The position numbers and the translations under genes are program-made. A stretch of 64,000 nucleotides of DNA from Rubripirellula tenax (lineage in GTDB: Bacteria > Planctomycetota > Planctomycetia > Pirellulales > Pirellulaceae), in the NCBI RefSeq assembly GCF_007860125.1, contig NZ_SJPW01000002.1, positions 124,001-188,000 of the forward strand. The letters are read 5' to 3'. Under the pieces are notes generated by a model. That model was not told the origin of the DNA. It ran no database searches and was given only the letters and a program-made list of their open reading frames with translations. Each line of letters opens with the position of its first letter. Position 1 is the first letter of the stretch. This document shows positions 9,269 to 16,859 of the stretch, in pieces.

Positions 9269-10693
9269 CTACCGAAGCTGTTCGGGCGCGTCATCACACA
9301 GTTGACGTAGTTCTCTTAGCCGGGAAGCGTGCTGGCTTTCGGAGGCAAGGTTTTTCCGTTCTAGCGGATCGTTCTTCAAATCGAACAGTTGCTGATAGAC
9401 AGGCTGGGTATCTGGAAAACGGACGAATTTCCAATCCTTCGTGCGGATACCTTCGGTGCTCGGAATTGGCGAGCGCGGAGGGTCCGTTTGGTACGTGTGC
9501 TGGTAGAAGAAATGCTCTCTCCATGCCACCGATTTGTCTCTCACCAGAGGCATCATGTCCTTCCCCTGCATCGACTCTGGAGGATCGACTCCAGCGATCG
9601 AAAGAATCGTAGGCGCAACGTCGATACTCAAAACCATTTCTTCGCGTCGCGAGCCAGACTGTTCAGTCGCAATGCGTGGATCGTAAACGATCATTGGCAC
9701 TCGGATAGAGTTCTCGTACATGAGCCATTTTCCCGACAATCCGTGATCTCCCAGTAGCAGCCCGTGATCCGATGAATAGATCACGACGGTGTTTTCAGCG
9801 AGCCCCAGGTCTTCAAGCTCATCGAGAATCACTCCGACCGAAGCGTCCAATCGCGATACGAGCCGATAGACAGTACGCAACTCTTGCAAACCGCGATCGC
9901 CGCCATCGACCCGTCGCTTTGCCCCGTCTCCTCCGAGAGACTCTTGTAAAAATTCAGGTAAAGCTTCGTAGTCTTCGCTTGTACAAGTCTCAGGACGCGG
10001 AAGATCTGCGTCCTCGTAAGTGTTGGGAGCATTCGGGTCAAAGTAGTCGAATGGCCCATGGGGTTCTTTAAAAGCCACCGTCAGGCAGAACGGTTGTTCC
10101 GAATCAGATTCACGCAGAAACTCCACCGCCTTCTCGGTCATGACCTCGGTGAGGTAGCGAGTCTCCCCATCAACTTCTTGGCGAAAACTGATGCTTTGCG
10201 GAAAGCCATACCACTTGTCAAACTTATCCGCCGGCAGGCAGAGTTGCCGATCTCTTCGCCCCGGATTGCCCACCGCAAACTTCCCCAGGTAGCCGGTTCG
10301 GTATCCGGATTTGCGAAGCAGGACGGGATACGTTTCGTCGAATGCGGCGGCCGATAGGGGCTCAATGAAATCCTCGACTCCATGCCTGATCATGTGCTGT
10401 CCGGTCATCAAGCAAGCTCGGTTGGAACAGCAGATCGCTGTCGTCGCAAATGCGTTTTGAAACACGACACCACGGCGTGCCAGGCGATCTAGATTGGGTG
10501 TCTTTATGTGCTGGTTCCCCATGCATCCCAAGCAATTAGGAGGCTGGTCATCGGCAAACAAGAACAGAATATTTGGTGGTCGCTGCTCTGCACATGCCAA
10601 TTGCGATTGGAGCAGGCAAAAACCAGCAAACAAACAGAGACTGGTGAACAGTCTTGTCCGGACATTGTCTCGATCGCACATAAGTATTCTCAT
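9269..10693 (-). CDS. Sulfatase with variant CCSNR active-site motif
   Basis: Formylglycine-dependent sulfatase of 474 residues, secreted (hydrophobic FTSLCLFAGFCLLQSQLACA). PPNILFLFADDQPPNCLG supplies metal-binding Asp residues. The active-site segment reads TTAICCSNRACLMTGQ, so the nucleophile is Cys88 in C-C-S-N-R rather than C-x-P/A-S-R; the LTG part is kept as MTG. Other conserved blocks are GYRTGYLGKFA, FCLTVAFKEPHGPFD, VVIYSSDHGLLLGDHGLSGKW and FDLKNDPLERKNL. I chose ATG 10693 because the signal peptide follows; a second ATG at 10681 is equally possible. Whether the maturation enzyme accepts this motif cannot be told. The gene lies downstream of, and in the same direction as, the phosphatase cluster. 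Confidence 0.88.
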   Translation of the reverse strand: MRILMCDRDNVRTRLFTSLCLFAGFCLLQSQLACAEQRPPNILFLFADDQPPNCLGCMGNQHIKTPNLDRLARRGVVFQNAFATTAICCSNRACLMTGQHMIRHGVEDFIEPLSAAAFDETYPVLLRKSGYRTGYLGKFAVGNPGRRDRQLCLPADKFDKWYGFPQSISFRQEVDGETRYLTEVMTEKAVEFLRESDSEQPFCLTVAFKEPHGPFDYFDPNAPNTYEDADLPRPETCTSEDYEALPEFLQESLGGDGAKRRVDGGDRGLQELRTVYRLVSRLDASVGVILDELEDLGLAENTVVIYSSDHGLLLGDHGLSGKWLMYENSIRVPMIVYDPRIATEQSGSRREEMVLSIDVAPTILSIAGVDPPESMQGKDMMPLVRDKSVAWREHFFYQHTYQTDPPRSPIPSTEGIRTKDWKFVRFPDTQPVYQQLFDLKNDPLERKNLASESQHASRLRELRQLCDDAPEQLR

Positions 10694-10900
10694 CTCGAAC
10701 CTATCAACTATTTGGCCGGTACTCTTTCCATGTTCCTGGCGTTCCATGACTCGTGCCCAGAAGGAGTATAGGCGAAGCACCGTACTGCGTTGGACGCATC
10801 GTGCGATTCGAGACGCACACGGATCTCGCTGCTGACGACAACGAATCCATCCCGACCTCGATCGCTGATGGCCTAACTTCAGTGTACGCGGCATCCTCTA

Positions 10901-11161
10901 TCATTGCGTCAGTGTGATTGAAGAGGACACGATCAAGTTTGAACAACGGTGAGCCGCCAGGTACGACCAATCGTTATGATTCCCCGCCTTGAAGTCGCCA
11001 ATGGCGACACGTTTGTTTTTATTTGCACCTGGATCGAGTCGGTGCCCCGATGGCCATGCGAACTCGTCAACCTCACCACCGAAGAACTTGGTGTTTTGCT
11101 TTGCAAAATCGACGAAGACAGCACGCAGACGATCTGCCGTTTCGTCAGTCGCGTATTCCAA
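10901..11161 (-). CDS. Possible small ORF after the AlkZ-related gene
   Basis: An open frame of 86 residues (LEYATDETADRLRAVFVDF, then EFAWPSGHRLDPGANKNK) starts with TTG two bases after the stop of the gene ending at 11164. Its composition is balanced and hydrophilic, unlike most antisense frames, and the spacing fits a translationally coupled gene. No family is recognised and there is no independent ribosome binding site. It could be a real small gene or chance. Confidence 0.25.
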   Translation of the reverse strand: MEYATDETADRLRAVFVDFAKQNTKFFGGEVDEFAWPSGHRLDPGANKNKRVAIGDFKAGNHNDWSYLAAHRCSNLIVSSSITLTQ

Positions 11162-11163
11162 GC

Positions 11164-11715
11164 CTACGATTGTTCTTCCACAAGCTCCAAATGAACCTCG
11201 CTCATGGGCAGCCAAAAATCGTTTTTGTGGCGAGGGTCGTTTGAGCGGACGATGTTCAGGCTGATTTGCAACTTCCTGAGCGCCGTTTCAAATTGGCTCT
11301 TGGTACAAGCAAGCCGGTTCATCGCACGCTTACGAAGATCGCCTGTGTAGGCCTGTTCCAACCGAACCATCTCAAAGATCTGTTGCTCAAGTTGACCCAA
11401 CTGGTCAGCCGGCTTGTAGAACCGTGGGTAGTGTTCATCAAGAAAGTGCTGCATCTCTATCAGCACTGCGTCGCCACCTGCGACTTTGCCATAGAAGACC
11501 TCATCGGGGTAGGTCTGAGGGATGCGGGTTTTCCAATTCCAAACCGCACTGACCTTGGGACTCCATCCACCCGCTTTGGGCTTCGCTTCGGACAGTCCGG
11601 TGTTGTCCCACAAAGAGGGGTACGGCGACCCTTTGCTCCCGAAAACCGTGCAGATTTTTTGTTCCAGCACGAATCGGTAAGCATCCTCAAATATCTTGAT
11701 TCGTTTTGGTTGCAT
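11164..11715 (-). CDS. AlkZ-related conserved protein
   Basis: Soluble protein of 183 residues with a pattern I recall from proteins labelled AlkZ-related: FEDAYRFVLEQKICTVFGSK, PSLWDNTGL, WSPKVSAVWNWK, YPDEVFYGKVAGG, and the C-terminal KLQISLNIVRSNDP-KNDFWLPMSEV. AlkZ-family enzymes are winged-helix DNA glycosylases, but this protein is much shorter and I cannot point to catalytic residues, so a repair role is only suggested. The start ATG 11715 is the only good one. It is 24 bp downstream of the low-molecular-weight phosphatase gene and probably co-transcribed with it. Confidence 0.6.
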   Translation of the reverse strand: MQPKRIKIFEDAYRFVLEQKICTVFGSKGSPYPSLWDNTGLSEAKPKAGGWSPKVSAVWNWKTRIPQTYPDEVFYGKVAGGDAVLIEMQHFLDEHYPRFYKPADQLGQLEQQIFEMVRLEQAYTGDLRKRAMNRLACTKSQFETALRKLQISLNIVRSNDPRHKNDFWLPMSEVHLELVEEQS

Positions 11716-11739
11716 GCTGCCATTCTAACCTTGACGACG

Positions 11740-12102
11740 TCATCTGTCCGGTCCCAGTGAACTCTGTCGGAGTCGTTCAATGATCGGCTCAGCAGCGGAT
11801 CGGATCAGCTCCCCCAATTCGTCATCCATGAACTGGTAGTCGTCGGGAATGTCCAGCACATAAATCGGTTTGAACTTCGCTTCGCCAGGAAAGTCGGCCA
11901 AAACTCGCTGCCGATGTTTGTCTTCCATCACCAGAATCACGTCCGCCCAAGCGATATCGTCCGAACGAATCGTCTGCACCGCCGCCTTTGCCGTGCCACG
12001 CGAACGAACAGACACACGCTCATCACGTCGGTAAATCGCCTCCGCCGTCGGACTCCGCCACTGGTTCTTGCTGCACAAGAACATGATGTTGAGTCGACTC
12101 AT
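11740..12102 (-). CDS. Low-molecular-weight protein tyrosine phosphatase family
   Basis: 120 residues. The N-terminal FLCSKNQWRSPTAEAIY is the LMW-PTP phosphate-binding loop type (C-x-x-N-x-x-R-S), also shared with arsenate reductases. WADVILVMEDKHRQRVL and VLDIPDDYQFMDDEL follow, as in the 'protein tyrosine phosphatase family' of small proteins. The start at 12102 follows the stop of the upstream phosphatase by two bases, so the pair is translationally coupled. The usual DPY-type Asp segment is only loosely present (DIPDDY), so phosphatase chemistry is likely but unproven. Longer upstream frames overlap the neighbouring gene and were not used. Confidence 0.78.
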   Translation of the reverse strand: MSRLNIMFLCSKNQWRSPTAEAIYRRDERVSVRSRGTAKAAVQTIRSDDIAWADVILVMEDKHRQRVLADFPGEAKFKPIYVLDIPDDYQFMDDELGELIRSAAEPIIERLRQSSLGPDR

Positions 12103-12104
12103 GG

Positions 12105-12686
12105 TTAGCTGTCTTGATTCTTGGTCCACGACAGTACAAAGCCTTCTTGCGATTCGTTTTCTAGTGCTTTCCAACTCGCTCGTTCCACGTCCGCTTGTCG
12201 CAATTGAGTTAGCAAGCCCAGCACGTTCTCGGGTGACGCAAGACCGTGCCGTTGGAGCCAGCAACAAATCGCCGATCCCGTTCGCCCCATGCCGCCGAAG
12301 CAGTGAACATAAACGGGACGATTGGCGGCGAGCGAAAGGTCGATTGCATCCAGAATGCTTCGCATCCGATCAACCGAAGTTGTGCCGCCGTCGGAAATCG
12401 GAAAACGAAGATGGGCGATCGGGTCGTTTTGCTGGTCCGCGAGTCGGCGGAGTTCGTCGTCATAGCGAACGAAGGGCACGCCAGAATTGTTCGTCTCGTT
12501 CTCTTCTTGCAAATTGATGAACGTCCGCATGCCAGCGTCATACAGCGACTTGATCCGCTGGCGATGATCTGCTGGATCTGGCCGACCTGGATACGCCCCC
12601 GCGAGCAATAAATCATCGACGACCCAATACGTGCGGTTACACGGCGTCGGCTTGGATGGGTGGGTGAACGTGAGTGGGATACTCAA
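12105..12686 (-). CDS. Dual-specificity/tyrosine phosphatase-like protein
   Basis: Cys-based phosphatase. The signature VYVHCFGGMGRTGSAICCWL gives the H-C-x5-R-S/T-type loop (HCFGGMGRTG), preceded by GMRTFINLQEENE, a segment common in this family, and a general-acid region DELRRLADQQ. WVVDDLLLAGAYPGRPD opens the domain. I place the start at TTG 12686 because GGAG stands seven bases before it on the coding strand and the domain begins soon after; an ATG start would run into the divergent gene at 12754. It is followed immediately by an LMW-PTP gene, an unusual tandem of two unrelated phosphatase folds. Confidence 0.8.
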   Translation of the reverse strand: MSIPLTFTHPSKPTPCNRTYWVVDDLLLAGAYPGRPDPADHRQRIKSLYDAGMRTFINLQEENETNNSGVPFVRYDDELRRLADQQNDPIAHLRFPISDGGTTSVDRMRSILDAIDLSLAANRPVYVHCFGGMGRTGSAICCWLQRHGLASPENVLGLLTQLRQADVERASWKALENESQEGFVLSWTKNQDS

Positions 12687-12753
12687 TCGAAGTCTCCAGT
12701 GGAACGCGGTAGACTGACAAGCTTCACGCGGCCAGCTAGAAAAGGAAAACATC

Positions 12754-13746
12754 ATGACTTGGTTCACAAAGCTTACCGGAATCGAGGAAGAATCGCCTGA
12801 GCAGGTTCGCCGCGAATTATCCATCGACGGCGATCAGATCGTCTGCCCCAATGGGAAACGATTCGCGTTCGGAACTTTGGAAACGCCGAAGCTGTCGGAT
12901 CTTCGGCACACTGTCTCGCAGCTTGACGTTCCGGCGCGTCCGTCGACGATCCGCGAACAGGTCGGCGACGTTCGCCAGTTGCACGCGGACTCAGCCAATG
13001 CCAACGCTTTGTTCCAAGTCGCCTCACAATTCAACCTGTTGGAAATGACCGGGCCATCGGTCACACCCGAACGTGGCGTCGGCATCTACGAGAGCGACCC
13101 GACTCAAGGCCCGGCGTGCGCGATCGCGTGCGGAGCCGGGACGATCTATCGAAATTACTTTGCACTGGTCGGCGATCGCATCGGCCAATCTGCTGACCAT
13201 CAAATCGACTGCTCCGCCGACCTGGGAAGCAGACTCGGCAACGAAGACGGCCAGCTTTGGCAGATGCAAAACGGTTACCTTTTCCCGTCCGATGACGGCC
13301 TTCGCCGCATCACGGATCGTCTGCAATCGGCAAGCGAATCGGAACTGGACGAGCTTCGCGGCGAGTTACGGATCGGCCTTCAATGGCAAGCCGACGTGAC
13401 GCTGCCACATTCCGGACATCGCGTCAGCCAAGCATACTGTTCAGCGTTGCCGGTCGCCTACGGTCGCCAGCGAGTCGAACTTTGGACGGACTTTGCGAAG
13501 CTAATCCTCGACGTCGCTTACGAAGCGACGCTATTGGCTGCCGTCATCAACGCGTCACGCACCGGTGTCAACGTCGTTTACCTCACGCTGCTCGGCGGCG
13601 GCGTATTCGGCAATGATGACGAATGGATCATCAGCGCGATCGAGAGAGCGTTCGTTAAAACGAAGTCGAATAACCTCGATGCCAGAATCGTCTCTTACCG
13701 ACATTCCAAACCGTCGGTCTCAGAACTCGTCAATCGCGTCGGATAA
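12754..13746 (+). CDS. Conserved protein, possibly macrodomain/PARG-like
   Basis: 330 residues, no signal peptide. The blocks ALFQVASQFNLLEM, TQGPACAIACGAGTIYRNYF and VVYLTLLGGGVFGNDDEWI recall macrodomain/poly(ADP-ribose)-glycohydrolase-like proteins, where a glycine-rich loop next to F-x-N binds ADP-ribose. This assignment is from pattern memory only. The start ATG is preceded by AAAAGGA at good spacing. It is divergent from the two phosphatase genes with only about 67 bp between start codons, so they may share a control region. If the call is right, the locus would combine ADP-ribose and phosphate removal. Confidence 0.6.
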   Translation: MTWFTKLTGIEEESPEQVRRELSIDGDQIVCPNGKRFAFGTLETPKLSDLRHTVSQLDVPARPSTIREQVGDVRQLHADSANANALFQVASQFNLLEMTGPSVTPERGVGIYESDPTQGPACAIACGAGTIYRNYFALVGDRIGQSADHQIDCSADLGSRLGNEDGQLWQMQNGYLFPSDDGLRRITDRLQSASESELDELRGELRIGLQWQADVTLPHSGHRVSQAYCSALPVAYGRQRVELWTDFAKLILDVAYEATLLAAVINASRTGVNVVYLTLLGGGVFGNDDEWIISAIERAFVKTKSNNLDARIVSYRHSKPSVSELVNRVG

Positions 13747-13793
13747 CAGGATCGCATCACCTACGACCAACGCTGCAAACCGCAGAAGACGTT

Positions 13794-13824
13794 CGCTGGT
13801 CTCGAGACGGAGCCGAGACCAGCG
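13794..13824 (+). terminator. Hairpin after the macrodomain-like gene
   Basis: CGCTGGTCTCG (13794-13804) and its exact complement (13814-13824) form an 11-bp stem with a nine-base loop, about 50 bp past the stop of the plus-strand gene. No long T run follows. Confidence 0.55.
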
Positions 13825-13915
13825 GTTGAGACAGGCCACTGCAATTTCCTTCGGGAAAGTCTAGGCTTTGGCCGAAGCAAACCGTACCCGACCAAAACCA
13901 GCGGAAAATATCAAA

Positions 13916-14215
13916 ATGAAAGTCATCGTTGATCTGTGTGTCGTCCCGATGGGCGTTGGTATCTCGGTGGGCAAGTACGTCGCTGAATGCCAAAAGGTGC
14001 TGCAAGAGGCTGGGTTGAAACACCAGCTTCACGCATACGGCACGAACATCGAGGGCGACTGGGACGAAGTCTTTGCCGCGGTGAAGCGTTGCCACGAACG
14101 TGTTCACGAAATGGGTGCTCCGCGAATCACCACGAGCATCAAAGTCGGAACCCGGACGGATCGCGAGCAGTCGATGCAGGACAAAATCGACAGTGTGACC
14201 AAGATGGAAACTTAG
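13916..14215 (+). CDS. MTH1187-family thiamine-binding protein
   Basis: 99 residues with the MTH1187/YkoF-type pattern: MKVIVDLCVVPMGVGISVGK, YVAECQKVLQEAG, HAYGTNIEGDWDEVFAAVK, and GAPRITTSIKVGTRTDR. The family folds as a ferredoxin-like beta-alpha sandwich and is linked to thiamine-pathway compound binding; no transporter or riboswitch is next to it here. The start at 13916 removes a Lys/Pro-rich upstream stretch and begins the first beta strand directly. It is cytoplasmic and monocistronic. Confidence 0.87.
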   Translation: MKVIVDLCVVPMGVGISVGKYVAECQKVLQEAGLKHQLHAYGTNIEGDWDEVFAAVKRCHERVHEMGAPRITTSIKVGTRTDREQSMQDKIDSVTKMET

Positions 14216-14272
14216 ATGCTCTCCGCCTAACTTTGGGTTAGCCGTCGCATCTGACGAAGGTGACGCTCCGAA

Positions 14273-14288
14273 GTCGGCCGCCGGAGCA
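14273..14288 (+). repeat. Intergenic repeat GTCGGCCGCCGGAGCA, copy 1
   Basis: This 16-base core recurs at 23904 and 27093, always in intergenic DNA and in the same orientation. Here it is preceded by GCTCCGAA, so it can fold with its own end (GCTCCG with CGGAGC). Confidence 0.5.
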
Positions 14289-14659
14289 GCGAAAGAGATT
14301 GCTGGAATCCGCATCGGTGTCGCGGACCGAACGCCCCCAGCCGATCGCGTAATCCGCTTCGGCTTGTCCAACCTCAGCATGTTCTTGCAACAACGAAACC
14401 GCATTGGTGTCTGCCGATAGCAGGCCTACACATCGGTGATCGAGATCCGCAACTTTCATTGGTTTTTGCCGGTTGCTGTCCCACCCTGCGTGCCCAGTAA
14501 TTCTTGCTCGGTACAGTCCAGCAGCATGAAGCCTGCATCAAGGACTTAAGCGAGCAGATTCGGGAAGCCGAAGTAGCCAACGATGTTCCTCCGCCGATCA
14601 AGGAGGAACAAGTCGAGGCGATTCTGTGGCTCAAACCGCCTCAGGTTTCTGCCGAAAGG

Positions 14660-14688
14660 GGCCGGGACAGTTTCCGGCCTTTTTTTTT
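14660..14688 (+). terminator. Intrinsic terminator
   Basis: GGCCGG (14660-14665) and CCGGCC (14674-14679) form a stem with an eight-base loop, followed at once by nine T. It is a textbook Rho-independent terminator on the plus strand that insulates the downstream sigma-factor operon. Confidence 0.8.
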
Positions 14689-14761
14689 GCTCTCAACCGT
14701 AACCAACCCATGCTCCCGCGGTATATCCTTCCTGACCAGCCGGTATTGATCAGGGAAATAC

Positions 14762-15292
14762 ATGCCCGGAAAACGACCAGAACCATCCTTCGAATTCGTA
14801 CAGCTTCTGACCAGCCATCAGAGCCGACTATACGCCTATGTACTGTCGCTTCTTGGCGACCGCACTCAGGCGGAGGACGTCATGCAGGAGACCAATGCCG
14901 TTCTCTGGCGCAAATCGCATGACTTCAAACTGGGCACCAACTTCGGTGCCTGGATGCTCAAAATCGCCTACTTCCAGGTCATGGCTCACCGCCGCAGACT
15001 CACCCGGGATCGCCTTGTTTTCGACGATGACTTCCTTCGAGACATCGCTGAAGGCGCGGAGCAGCAGTGCGAGTGGCAGGGAGAAAAACAACGACGTCTG
15101 GGCGACTGCATCGGAAAACTAACCGATCGGTATCAGGAACTCATCCGCCGTCGATACACCGAAGGTGCCACTCTGAAATCCATAGCCGCTCAAAGCGGTC
15201 AGTCAGAGAACTCAATCAAGCAGGCCCTTTTCAGAGCGCGCGCCGCTTTAATCGAGTGCGTCAAAGGTCAACGCCGGGAGGAAGTTATATGA
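14762..15292 (+). CDS. ECF sigma factor, planctomycete type
   Basis: RNA polymerase sigma-70 family, 176 residues. Region 2 is residues 9-75 (FVQLLTSHQSRLYAYVLSLL, DRTQAEDVMQETNAVLW, FGAWMLKIAYFQVMAHRR) and region 4 is residues 115-165 (LTDRYQELIRRRYTEGATLK, SIAAQSGQSENSIKQALFRA). It matches the Rhodopirellula/Verrucomicrobium ECF group, usually paired with FecR-like membrane proteins. The start ATG is preceded by AGGG at seven bases. Its stop overlaps the ATG of the FecR gene (ATGA), so the pair is coupled. It probably controls the three sulfatases behind it. Confidence 0.93.
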   Translation: MPGKRPEPSFEFVQLLTSHQSRLYAYVLSLLGDRTQAEDVMQETNAVLWRKSHDFKLGTNFGAWMLKIAYFQVMAHRRRLTRDRLVFDDDFLRDIAEGAEQQCEWQGEKQRRLGDCIGKLTDRYQELIRRRYTEGATLKSIAAQSGQSENSIKQALFRARAALIECVKGQRREEVI

Positions 15293-16833
15293 CAGAGGAA
15301 GAGAACAAAGAACTGGAGTCTCTCCTCATGGAACTTACGGAGGGCGAGCTTTCGTCGGAACAAAGTCATCGTTTGGCGGAGGTGATTCGTCAGCATCCGG
15401 CGGCAAAACAACAGTACCTCGAATACTGCCAGGTTCACACCATGCTTGCATGGGAACACGGTGTGTTGGGGGATCTACAGATGCGGGATCTTTCAGACAC
15501 ACCCGAACCTCCCTCAGATTCCTTCAGCTTTTGGAAACCATTGGGCACGGCCGCCGCGCTGGTGCTGGCCGGAGTGATCCTGTGGCCACAATCGGGCGCA
15601 CCATCAAAAATGAAACCAGGCGAAACGGTCGCTTCTCTGACCCGGAGCGTGGCCGCCAGTCTGGAACTGTTCGGCGCATCGTCTGACTTCAACAATGGCA
15701 GCGCCGTAAGAACCGGCTGTTACCAACTTGACGAAGGCCTTGTTCAAATCACCTTTGAATCAGGTGTCGAAGTGGTCATCGAAGCACCGGCCTCTTTCGA
15801 GATTCATGGCCCTGAGTTCATGATCTTGAACGAAGGACGTCTGGCGGCCAATGTAACTCCGGAGGGTGTCGGCTTCACAGTGGAAACGCCGGATGCTGAA
15901 GTGGTTGATTACGGTACAGAATTCGCAATCGAAGTCGTGTGCGAACGCAGCAGTGAAGTCCACGTGTTCAAAGGGGAAGTGGAAGTGCAACCCAAGCAGC
16001 GGGACACCTCGATAGATCCCGTTCGTCTTGTCACGAATCAGGCGACTCGCATCGATCACTCGACTCTCATCCCTCTCGGCATCTCCGTAGACGATCAGAG
16101 ATTTCTCAGAAGTCTCGATGAGCCGGACCCAACTTATATTGGAAACGTTCGTGAACTTCTGCCGCTCGCTTACTATCGCATGGCGGTTATCGACGACGGA
16201 CTTACCTTGAAGGATGCTGCCAAAGGTCATGAAAATACGGCCTCCGTCGTGAAAGGTGATACGCGGCGCCAACCATTCGCTCCGGGCCGTATCGGTTCAT
16301 CCCTTCGTCTGGATGGGCCTAGAAAGGGAGTGTATGCACAGATCTCTTCAGGCCTCGAACTCCCAACAACAGAGTTCACCATCATGGCTTGGATCCGCAC
16401 CCAGACATTGCCAAGGAACGCAGTTCTTGTCTCAGACATGAATCTCTCGGGCGACGAAACATTTCGCTTTGGGCTTGTTGGCGATCATGGGCATTTGGGC
16501 CTCACCCTCGCCAACGGAAAGCGGTTTCTGCAGATAGTGGATTCGTCACCATTGCCTCTCGAAGATTGGACACATGTTGCCGTCGTAAAGACGACTGAAA
16601 GTTTGCGGCTATACAGAAACGGAGCCCTCGTTTCCTCAGAGCCTTTAAATGGGTTTCAAGCACAATCGCACAACCGTTTCAGCATCGGGGGAATCCCTAA
16701 AGAGTCCGGCGGCAAGAAACGAAATCGAAGATCGGGCTTCTGGCATGGGCGGATCGACGAACTTGCCTTCTTCGGATCAGCTCTGACCAGCGAACAGATT
16801 GAAAACCTGTTTCAACTCACCCCATCCATCTAA
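15289..16833 (+). CDS. FecR/anti-sigma protein with LamG domain
   Basis: 514 residues in four parts. Residues 1-75 are cytoplasmic and helical (EENKELESLLMELTEGELS). One membrane helix follows near residues 82-100 (LGTAAALVLAGVILW). A FecR domain covers about 125-240 (VQITFESGVEVVIEAPASFE, DYGTEFAIEV, VHVFKGEVEV). A LamG/concanavalin-like domain covers about 290-505 (FTIMAWIRTQ, DWTHVAVVKTTESLRLYRNG, GRIDELAFFGSAL). The ATG at 15289 overlaps the sigma-factor stop, fixing the start. FecR proteins of this design hold the sigma factor at the membrane; the LamG part outside could sense a carbohydrate. That sensing role is inference. Confidence 0.9.
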   Translation: MTEEENKELESLLMELTEGELSSEQSHRLAEVIRQHPAAKQQYLEYCQVHTMLAWEHGVLGDLQMRDLSDTPEPPSDSFSFWKPLGTAAALVLAGVILWPQSGAPSKMKPGETVASLTRSVAASLELFGASSDFNNGSAVRTGCYQLDEGLVQITFESGVEVVIEAPASFEIHGPEFMILNEGRLAANVTPEGVGFTVETPDAEVVDYGTEFAIEVVCERSSEVHVFKGEVEVQPKQRDTSIDPVRLVTNQATRIDHSTLIPLGISVDDQRFLRSLDEPDPTYIGNVRELLPLAYYRMAVIDDGLTLKDAAKGHENTASVVKGDTRRQPFAPGRIGSSLRLDGPRKGVYAQISSGLELPTTEFTIMAWIRTQTLPRNAVLVSDMNLSGDETFRFGLVGDHGHLGLTLANGKRFLQIVDSSPLPLEDWTHVAVVKTTESLRLYRNGALVSSEPLNGFQAQSHNRFSIGGIPKESGGKKRNRRSGFWHGRIDELAFFGSALTSEQIENLFQLTPSI

Positions 16834-16859
16834 ACCTTGAAGAAACCTGAATAGTAACC

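Larger units (their letters stand above)
14216..14761. other. Intergenic with weak remnants and a repeat
   Basis: About 545 bp without a confident gene. On the minus strand, 14238-14459 reads like a shred of a class-C beta-lactamase/serine hydrolase (DYAIGWG, FRCSGG), too short to be certain. On the plus strand, 14524-14640 (HEACIKDLSEQIREAE) could be a transposase shred. The right end holds a terminator and then the promoter of the sigma-factor operon. Confidence 0.3.

Noticed and set aside
14238-14459. Serine hydrolase gene on the minus strand
   Set aside because: Only a loose resemblance over 70 residues and no catalytic Ser-x-x-Lys; left as intergenic.
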